Shown: in pieces, positions 39,910 through 45,197 of the stretch
How the letters are laid out: each line of letters starts with the position of its first letter
Position numbering within the stretch: position 1 is the first letter of the stretch
Source: Levilactobacillus namurensis DSM 19117
Lineage (GTDB): Bacteria > Bacillota > Bacilli > Lactobacillales > Lactobacillaceae
Assembly: GCF_001434785.1 (NCBI RefSeq)
Contig: NZ_AZDT01000007.1
Location: 1 to 45,197 of the forward strand
DNA: 45,197 nt
Direction: 5' to 3'
Notes under the pieces: model-generated
Database searches by the model: none
What the model was told of the DNA's origin: nothing
Seen by the model: the letters and a program-made list of their open reading frames with translations, nothing else
Position numbers and translations under genes: made by a program

Positions 39910-40747
39910 TTACTGAAGCGTCCGCAACGCCAACAGCGCAATCCCGTTCAACGACGCGTTCTGCCGGTAGAACGCCGGTTTTAAGACCGGGGGAAAGGGA
40001 ACGCTCTGGGCTAGCTTAGCGGTCAGTGCTGGCGCAATCTGGTGGTAAGCCGCCTGCATGCCCCCACCTACGGCCACCACGGCGGGATCCCAAGCAATGC
40101 AGAGATTGCTGAGGTTGACCGCCCAGGTCGTCAGGAGGTGATCTTTAAATTGCTGCAACGCTGGTGACAAGGTTGGGGCCTGCCACAGGTCCTTTGCCGT
40201 GTAAGGGTGACCGACTAGCGCCGTCAGCTGTTGCCCAATGCCCTGACCGCCCGTGGCCTCTTCCAGCGGTGCATGGCCGGTCGCAAACCCGGCCGAGCTC
40301 TGGGCGTCCAATAGCCAATAGCCCACTTCACCAGCTGCGCCGTGACTGCCCCGCACCACCTGATTCCCCAGGGTCAACCCGGTCGCAATGCCGGTTCCCA
40401 GGTTCAGATAGAGTCCCGCCGAGGTCCCCTTTAAGGCCCCGTTGAGCAGTTCGGCATAGGTCGCCGACTTCACGTCGTTTTCAATCAAGACGGGTACCGC
40501 GGGGAAGACCGTCTGTAGGCTCGCCCGCAGGTTCACCTGGTCCCAGCCCTGGATGGTCGGGACCAACTTCAAGTGGTCCCCGTCGACCACGCCGATGGTA
40601 CTGACCCCGATGGCGGCGAAGGTCAACTGCGCCCGCGATGATGAACTTATCCTGGGCGCGCCACTCACCAGTCGCACTGATGGCCGCCAAGGCGATCTTG
40701 GTGCCCCCAATGTCGATGGCTAACACGCCCGTTGCTGTCTGTGTCAT
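39910..40747 (-). pseudogene. ROK family sugar kinase, frameshifted
   Basis: The ATG at 40747 follows GGGGGGCGA and encodes the ROK ATP-binding start LAIDIGGTKIALAAIS up to about residue 42. The frame then shifts near 40625. The rest continues in another frame from AQLTFAAIGVSTIGVVDGD, through IENDVKSATYAEL, to GLYLNLGTGIATGL and CIAWDPAVVAVGGG. Around 20 residues normally between the two halves are missing, so a small deletion caused the shift rather than a single-base error. The family's zinc-binding CxCGxxGC region is also not seen. It follows the APC permease gene by 14 bases and was once in its operon. The product is probably inactive. Confidence 0.85.
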
Positions 40748-40761
40748 GTTTGTCGCCCCCC

Positions 40762-42105
40762 CTATGCACGCTTCTTAAAGGGCCAGTCGTTCTTGACCAC
40801 GAATGACCGTCCCAAGAAGACCAGAATCCCCACGACCGTCCACACGACGGCCAAACTGATTGCCGACTTGCCGGAAGAGAAGAACACGAAGCCCCACCCG
40901 ATAAACGCAATCAAGCTCGGCACCGGGTACAGCCATTCCTTATAGGGCCGCTGCAACGTTGGCCGCTTCTTCCGTAAGACGGACAGCGCGATGATCTGCA
41001 TCATGAACTGAACCACGATCTGAACCGCCATCAGCGCGTTGATCACCGTGGTCAGGTCGAAGAAGCAGCAGACCACCATAATGGCGCCAATCACCAGCAA
41101 GGAATAGTTCGGGAACTTCATTTTAGGGTGCAGGTGGGCGAATTGCTTAAAGAACACGCCATCCTTGGCGGCATTGTACGGAATCCGCGAAGCACCTAAC
41201 AACCCGGTGTAAACCGAAGCGAAGCAGGTCCAAATAATCAATAGCGTAATGATGGTCCCACCCCACGGACCCCAAGCCTTGGTCATGAATAGCGACCCAA
41301 TGTTCGAACTCTTAGCGGCGGTCTGCCACGGAACGTAGCCGATGATACCGATGTTCATCAAGAGGTCGATCAACGCCACGAAGAGAATCGACAAGGTAAT
41401 CGACCGGGGAATCGTCTTCCCCGGCTGGGTCAGTTCGTCGCCCATGTAGGCGGAGGTATAATAGCCCAGATAATCGTAGATTGATAGTAACATTCCGGCA
41501 CCTAGGCCTAAGAAGAACTTGTTGGGTGTAAAGGCCCCTTTAGGAAAATCAAACGCCAAGTGCGGGTCAAAGTGCAACAGCCCGGTGGCCACGATCAGGA
41601 CCACCGTTAAAATCATCCCAATCCACAGGACCAATGAAATCTTGGCGACACTGGTGACTTGCCGGTAGAGTAAGGCCACGGCTAACAGGGTCACCGCGAC
41701 CGCAATCAACTTGGTCTGCAGCCCCGTCATTCCCGGGAAGAAGAACTTGGCATAGTTCGCCAAACCAATCGCCCCGCTGGACAGCGTCAACGGTGTAGCC
41801 AAAAGGACGGACCAGATGAATAGAAACGGCATCAGGTTCCCCGTTCGGTCGTGGAAGGCCGCCTTCAAATAGTTATAGGTGCCCCCTTCACCGGGCAATG
41901 AGCTACCCAACTCACTCCAAATCTGACCATCCAACAAAGCTAAAGCTGCCCCGGCAATCCAGCCAAACATGGCTTGGGGCCCGCCCATGACCGTCAACAC
42001 CAACGGAATCGTGATGAACGGTCCGGCCCCCATCATCTGCGACATATTAATGGTAATGGCCTGAAACGTCCCAATCTTACGTTCTAATTCTCCCTGTTCT
42101 CTCAT
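40762..42105 (-). CDS. APC family amino acid permease
   Basis: A 447-aa, 12-helix amino acid-polyamine-organocation transporter. The family's helix 1 glycine-rich stretch appears as MSQMMGAGPFITIPLVL, and helix 6 includes LGLGAGMLLSIYDYLGYYTSAYMGDE. LTQPGKTIPRS follows, as in most APC proteins. GAAGGAG precedes the ATG. A good promoter lies at 42276-42304. Coupling to a ROK kinase gene is unusual for an amino acid permease. The substrate is unknown. Confidence 0.87.
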   Translation of the reverse strand: MREQGELERKIGTFQAITINMSQMMGAGPFITIPLVLTVMGGPQAMFGWIAGAALALLDGQIWSELGSSLPGEGGTYNYLKAAFHDRTGNLMPFLFIWSVLLATPLTLSSGAIGLANYAKFFFPGMTGLQTKLIAVAVTLLAVALLYRQVTSVAKISLVLWIGMILTVVLIVATGLLHFDPHLAFDFPKGAFTPNKFFLGLGAGMLLSIYDYLGYYTSAYMGDELTQPGKTIPRSITLSILFVALIDLLMNIGIIGYVPWQTAAKSSNIGSLFMTKAWGPWGGTIITLLIIWTCFASVYTGLLGASRIPYNAAKDGVFFKQFAHLHPKMKFPNYSLLVIGAIMVVCCFFDLTTVINALMAVQIVVQFMMQIIALSVLRKKRPTLQRPYKEWLYPVPSLIAFIGWGFVFFSSGKSAISLAVVWTVVGILVFLGRSFVVKNDWPFKKRA

Positions 42106-42275
42106 AGCTACTCCTTCTAAGGCGCCGAATCCGTGTGCCGCACGAATCCAATCACCATTGTGACGACTTTTCGCCAGTTTAGCGCTTTTCCTAGCCGCTA
42201 ACGGAGAATCAGCCCCGTTTCAGACCTGGTTAGCCCACTTAACTGACGTTATGGCCACCCTTTTTTATGAATATA

Positions 42276-42304
42276 ATCATAGTTTGATTAGGGGGTAATG
42301 TAAA
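42276..42304 (-). promoter_or_regulatory. APC permease promoter
   Basis: On the minus strand: -35 TTTACA (42299-42304), 17-bp spacer, -10 TATGAT (42276-42281), about 170 bases before the start codon. Confidence 0.65.
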
Positions 42305-42565
42305 TAGAAAATTAACGGTTTTCACAAATTTGTAGGTTTGAGAAAGCACAATTGGTATAGTCCTATAGGAAAGGCTGGTCTAGCTGTTTAAATGACTGAC
42401 TAGTCTGTACTAAATAAAATTGGTTTAATTCTTTTAACTAAATTGGCTTATCTTGAAATCACAACAATACCATTCCCATGTTCAGCATACTAGCCTCACC
42501 AGATGCGCCGCTGAAAAGGTATGAATTATGCACATGTTTTCAATAAATATGCATCTAAGCCCACT

Positions 42566-42598
42566 AAAAAACCTCCCGGCTAGTTCACCGGGAGGTCC
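42566..42598 (-). terminator. aldo/keto reductase terminator
   Basis: ACCTCCCGG pairs perfectly with CCGGGAGGT; TTTTTT follows on the minus strand. Confidence 0.92.
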
Positions 42599-42637
42599 CT
42601 TTAATCTGTTTAATGTTCACTTAGCCGAACTAAACGA

Positions 42638-43486
42638 TTAGCCTTGCGTTGCGTTGTGGAAATGGTTCGCAGCTGTATCAGCCATCCCGTTCAACTTGGA
42701 CATGTCAGCGGCGGTAATCGAGAAGTCCAACTGAGCGTTGGCTTCAATGTGGTCCTGACTGGTTGCCTTCGGTAAGGGCAATACGCCATTTTCCAAGCAG
42801 AAGCGGAGGGCCAACTGTGCCGCGGAAACGTGGTACTTGGCCGCCATTTCCTTCACAGCCGGGTTATTCAACATGTCACCCGTTGCCAACGGTGAGTAAG
42901 CTTCGACCAATAAGTTGTGGTCGGTCGCAAACTTCACGATCTTAGGTTCCGTGTAGCCCACGTAGTATTGAATCTGGTCGACCATCGGGGCCACTTCGGC
43001 GTGGGACAAGATGTTCTGCAAATCATGGACGTTGAAGTTAGAGACGCCAATCGCCTTGGCTTTCCCCGTCGCGTAAATCTCTTCCATCGCGCGCCAAACA
43101 TCGAGGTTCGCCGCGTCACAGTCCTTCCCGATTTCATTCCATGGCCACGGCGCATGAATCAAGTACAGGTCCACGTAATCGATATCCAGATTCTTCATCG
43201 TGGTCTGGAAGTCGGCCAACGCCCCCTTATACGACTTGGTTTCAGCAGGCAACTTGGTGGTGACGAAGATGTCGCTCCGGTCGATACCGGAGTCCCGAAT
43301 CGCCTTCCCCACACTCGACTCGTTCGCGTAAGCCTTGGCCGTGTCAATGTGCCGGTAGCCCGTCTTTAAGGCGTTGGCGACAGCGTCATAGGCGGTCTGC
43401 CCACCCGGGATCTGCCAAGTTCCGAAGCCCACTTGGGGAATGGCGGTGCCATTTGCTAATTCAAAGGTATCCGTTAAAACTGCCAT
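42638..43486 (-). CDS. aldo/keto reductase (AKR5-like)
   Basis: A 282-aa NADPH-dependent carbonyl reductase with a TIM barrel. The catalytic tetrad is complete: Asp48 and Tyr53 (HIDTAKAYANE), Lys78 (TTKLPAE) and His111 (YLIHAPWP). The cofactor segment ATGKAKAIGVSNFNVHDL is present, as is a C-terminal PKATSQDHIEANAQ loop. It resembles 2,5-diketo-D-gluconate reductases and general aldehyde reductases. GGAGG precedes the ATG. The promoter has a 19-bp spacer typical of MerR-family activation (AdhR/NmlR type), which fits induction by aldehydes or electrophiles. Confidence 0.92.
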   Translation of the reverse strand: MAVLTDTFELANGTAIPQVGFGTWQIPGGQTAYDAVANALKTGYRHIDTAKAYANESSVGKAIRDSGIDRSDIFVTTKLPAETKSYKGALADFQTTMKNLDIDYVDLYLIHAPWPWNEIGKDCDAANLDVWRAMEEIYATGKAKAIGVSNFNVHDLQNILSHAEVAPMVDQIQYYVGYTEPKIVKFATDHNLLVEAYSPLATGDMLNNPAVKEMAAKYHVSAAQLALRFCLENGVLPLPKATSQDHIEANAQLDFSITAADMSKLNGMADTAANHFHNATQG

Positions 43487-43520
43487 ATCAAAAAACCTCC
43501 ATTCAGATGACTATGGGGCC

Positions 43521-43551
43521 AGTATAGTCCCTTAAGGTCACTCGAAGGCAA
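43521..43551 (-). promoter_or_regulatory. MerR-type 19-bp-spacer promoter of AKR gene
   Basis: On the minus strand: -35 TTGCCT (43546-43551) and -10 TATACT (43521-43526) separated by 19 bp. The spacer carries a CCTT...AAGG dyad. This is the geometry of promoters twisted open by MerR-family activators. Confidence 0.65.
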
Positions 43552-43615
43552 GTATTTTGTGAAGGTTTCCACCAGAATCAGGGCCATCAAGTGGTCTGTG
43601 ATCCTACTGGCATAA

Positions 43616-43633
43616 ATTTGTAATATTACAAAT
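43616..43633. promoter_or_regulatory. perfect 18-bp palindrome
   Basis: ATTTGTAATATTACAAAT is fully self-complementary. It is about 130 bases upstream of the AKR start and about 65 upstream of the AKR -35. It is a candidate operator. Confidence 0.6.
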
Positions 43634-43786
43634 CGCGTGGAAGCCCCAAAACTACCGGTTTCTCTGTTATGATAATTCTGTCGTAAAGATTGCTTAACAC
43701 AAACAGACGACAAACTAAAGCTTTTTTGGTGCCAGTGCCGGTGGTACCCGGAAACTACCTTCGGCGATAACTGCCTCCAAACCATA

Positions 43787-43838
43787 ACCCCATTGAATCA
43801 GACTAAATCCCAGTTTGATTCAATGGGGTTAATTTTTA
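43787..43838 (+). terminator. strong hairpin with plus-strand T-run
   Basis: AACCCCATTGAATCA pairs perfectly with TGATTCAATGGGGTT and then AATTTTT. It lies just past the MarR stop codon, but its T-run is on the strand opposite to MarR. Confidence 0.8.
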
Positions 43839-43852
43839 TGCATTTTCGGGGT

Positions 43853-44281
43853 TCACTTGACCTGCAGGGTCTGGGCTAACCGTTGTAAGACCCGTAAGAG
43901 TTCCGCCCGGTCGGCCGTCGAATAATCACTCAGCCGTTCCTGAAGCTCAGCTGCTCGGGCCAGTTGAATCCGTAACAAGCCTTGGTGCCCCGCGGTACTC
44001 AGGGTCAATCGGCGGACCCGTTGATCCCGCCGATCGGGCTCTTCAAGCCACCCCGCCGCCATCAACCGGTCGACCTGCCGACTGACCGACGAGTGGTTCC
44101 GCCCAATATGGTCCGCCAGTTGGCCCACGCTGATGTTGGGCTGCCGGGCGACCCAGACTACGATGGGTAAGGCCGCCGGCTCCAAGTGCACCCGTGCCCG
44201 TTGCAACAGGCAGCGGTCCCGTTGCGGCTGGTCGAAGAACGTCACGATGTCAAACAACGCTTCAAAAATATCACTATCCAC
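43853..44281 (-). CDS. MarR family transcriptional regulator
   Basis: A 142-aa winged-helix regulator. The HTH is ISVGQLADHIGRNHSSVSRQ (about 50-69), with the wing EPDRRDQRVRRLTLSTAG (about 80-97) and dimerisation helices at both ends. The start is GTG 44281, preceded by AGGGGG. It is divergent from the FMN reductase gene with overlapping promoters, the usual layout for a MarR repressor of an oxidoreductase that deals with quinones or electrophiles. Confidence 0.9.
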   Translation of the reverse strand: MDSDIFEALFDIVTFFDQPQRDRCLLQRARVHLEPAALPIVVWVARQPNISVGQLADHIGRNHSSVSRQVDRLMAAGWLEEPDRRDQRVRRLTLSTAGHQGLLRIQLARAAELQERLSDYSTADRAELLRVLQRLAQTLQVK

Positions 44282-44334
44282 GATTTATACCCCCTACTCG
44301 CTAGATTAGTCACCAACCATTCAGCTCCTGATTG

Positions 44335-44375
44335 ATTGTTAGTATACCAGAACCATGCTACCATGTGCATGACGC
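44335..44375. promoter_or_regulatory. divergent promoters MarR / FMN reductase
   Basis: On the minus strand an extended -10, TGGTATACT, reads toward marR. On the plus strand TTGATT, 17 bases and ATGCTA reads toward the reductase. The two overlap, so one operator could control both. Confidence 0.55.
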
Positions 44376-44401
44376 ACAGACTAACCTGAAGGAGTGATTG
44401 G

Positions 44402-44959
44402 ATGACAAATCCTAAAATCGGGATTATTGTGGGGTCCACCCGGCCCAGTCGTATCGGTCCCAGTATCGCTGATTGGTTGCAAAAGCAGTTAAAGACACCC
44501 CACCTGGACGTAGACGTGATTGATTTAGCCCAGATTGACCTGCCGCTTTTAGACGAGATTGCCATGCCCAGCGATGGCCATTACGAACTCGAACATACCA
44601 AGAACTGGAGCCGCTTGATTCAGGGCTACCAAGGCTTCGTCTTACTATTCCCGCAATATAATTGGGGCTATCCCGCGCCCTTAAAGAACGCGCTGGACTG
44701 CCTCTACAGTGAGTGGCGGGGCAAGCCCGTCAGCATGGTCTCCTACGGCGGACGCGGGGGCTTCCAAGCAGCACTAGCCCTGTCGCTGGTCCTCCGGGGA
44801 CTCAAGTTCCACCGGTTAAGCACCAACATCGAAATTTCTCTAAAACCCGCCGATCTCGATAGCCACGGGCACTTCAAGGCGCCCAACCAAGCCCTAGCCC
44901 CGTATGAATTTAACGTTCAACAGTTAAGTGCCGAATTCCAGCACGTGCTGACCGACTAA
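44402..44959 (+). CDS. NADPH-dependent FMN reductase family protein
   Basis: A 185-aa flavodoxin-like oxidoreductase. VGSTRPSRIGPSIADW is the FMN phosphate loop; FPQYNWGYPAPLKNALDCLY is the second signature, and SYGGRGGFQAAL closes the site. GAAGGAG precedes the ATG. It is divergent from a MarR gene, which is its probable repressor, and is likely a quinone, azo or chromate-type reductase. It is only distantly similar to the member at 145-735. Confidence 0.92.
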   Translation: MTNPKIGIIVGSTRPSRIGPSIADWLQKQLKTPHLDVDVIDLAQIDLPLLDEIAMPSDGHYELEHTKNWSRLIQGYQGFVLLFPQYNWGYPAPLKNALDCLYSEWRGKPVSMVSYGGRGGFQAALALSLVLRGLKFHRLSTNIEISLKPADLDSHGHFKAPNQALAPYEFNVQQLSAEFQHVLTD

Positions 44960-44988
44960 GCGGCGTTAAGCGCGAATTAAGCTGTTGC

Positions 44989-45024
44989 AGCGCTGTAAAA
45001 CGATGGTTTTACAGCGCTTTTTTC
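44989..45024 (+). terminator. FMN reductase terminator
   Basis: AGCGCTGTAAAAC pairs perfectly with GTTTTACAGCGCT over a 4-base loop, followed by a T-run. Confidence 0.93.
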
Positions 45025-45059
45025 TACGTTTAATCAAGGGACAGATTGTGGCAATCCCC

Positions 45060-45197
45060 CGCCTTACCGGTTGGCCCTGAAGAGGCTGGAACGTGGTGGG
45101 CACGACTTGGAGCCCTGAAAGCCCCAGGTCTTCAAGCTCGACCTTTGGGTAAGCCAGCTGAAAAACGCTGACTAACCCAAACGACACCACTGAGCCT
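45060..45197. repeat. Y-shaped structured repeat element, copy B (cut by window end)
   Basis: The reverse complement of 3657-3793 at about 95% identity. Outer arm GGTTGGCCCTGAAGAGGCT (45069-45087); the partner arm begins AGCCT at 45193 and is cut by the window end. GTGGTG/CACCAC, the 15-base-arm hairpin and the CTTGGAG/CTTCAAG hairpin are all kept. Differences fall mainly in loops, and the one stem change is a G-U-compatible A to G. Confidence 0.85.

Larger units (their letters stand above)
42106..42637. other. AT-rich intergenic region
   Basis: About 530 bases. It holds the APC promoter and the AKR terminator. Between 42310 and 42560 it is AT-rich compared with the neighbours and holds no recognisable gene; it may be a decayed insertion. 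Confidence 0.55.
43487..43852. other. intergenic region with operator-like palindrome
   Basis: It holds the MerR-type promoter (43521-43551), a perfect 18-bp palindrome (43616-43633) and a strong plus-strand terminator (43787-43838). No ORF is supported; a T-box-like TGGTACCCGG near 43743 is not backed by a downstream gene. Confidence 0.6.

Noticed and set aside
42530-42592. 20-codon plus-strand frame near the AKR terminator
   Set aside because: Weak ribosome binding site, runs into the terminator hairpin, and no hydrophobic or other recognisable feature.
43743-43760. T-box-like TGGTACCCGG before a terminator
   Set aside because: It matches only part of the T-box, no stem I or specifier loop is visible, and no gene on the plus strand follows within range.

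Overview
The window looks like chromosomal DNA of a G+C-rich, heterofermentative lactobacillus. By eye it is about 55% G+C, with strong Gram-positive ribosome binding sites, TATAAT-type promoters, CcpA cre boxes, CopY and LexA/DinR operators, and short U-tailed terminators. The gene content fits the high-GC Levilactobacillus species related to L. brevis (GH120 beta-xylosidase, XylT-like sugar porter, oleate hydratase, C69 dipeptidase, CopY/CopB, OatA). The genus is inferred from gene content and base composition, not proven. No phage, IS transposase, rRNA or CRISPR array is visible.

Layout. 1-2.7 kb: an FMN reductase, a YagU-like membrane protein and a GPH-family symporter, all on +. 2.7-4.4 kb: a FeS-biosynthesis-fold protein and a MarR regulator on -, separated by about 0.7 kb of palindrome-rich non-coding DNA that includes a Y-shaped structured repeat. 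4.6-7.2 kb: a small protein behind a LexA-type box, then a PadR/HAAS-DUF4097 pair. 7.2-10.9 kb: a compact polysaccharide operon on - (degenerate GGDEF membrane protein, a 45-aa membrane peptide, a family 2 glycosyltransferase, a GH8 hydrolase). 11.1-16.8 kb: signal peptidase, oleate hydratase, a secreted lysine-rich protein and OatA. 17.2-20.5 kb: adenosine deaminase, a degenerate XerC/D-like protein, a 30-aa membrane peptide and an esterase. 20.7-25.4 kb: DacA, then copper-resistance CopY-CopB, then Ogt. 25.4-28.2 kb: two candidate minus-strand RNAs, the C69 dipeptidase, and two small membrane genes of which the first carries an in-frame amber stop. 28.2-34.5 kb: GH120 beta-xylosidase, a divergent AraC regulator, an AT-rich AbrB/PemK toxin-antitoxin pair bracketed by two identical 40-bp terminators, and an XylT-like transporter behind two cre boxes. 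34.6-39.5 kb: a small protein with a perfect operator palindrome, a 921-aa cation P-type ATPase and an MFS efflux protein. 39.6-45.2 kb: tRNA-Leu(CAG), a broken ROK kinase, an APC permease, an aldo/keto reductase behind a MerR-type promoter, and a divergent MarR/FMN-reductase pair.

How the parts work together. Pentose use is the clearest theme: xylosidase, AraC regulator and sugar:proton symporter, with cre boxes placed for carbon catabolite repression. Cell-envelope functions (OatA, DacA, LepB, the polysaccharide operon, the lysine-rich secreted protein) and stress or detoxification (CopY/CopB, Ogt, the SOS-box gene, AKR, FMN reductases, MarR) make up most of the rest.

The most unusual signal is not protein-coding. 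A roughly 142-bp element with 19-bp terminal inverted repeats enclosing two internal hairpins occurs at 3643-3784 and again, inverted and cut by the window edge, at 45069-45197. A 17-bp motif at its boundary also occurs at 3356 and 20681, so it may belong to a family of dispersed structured repeats.
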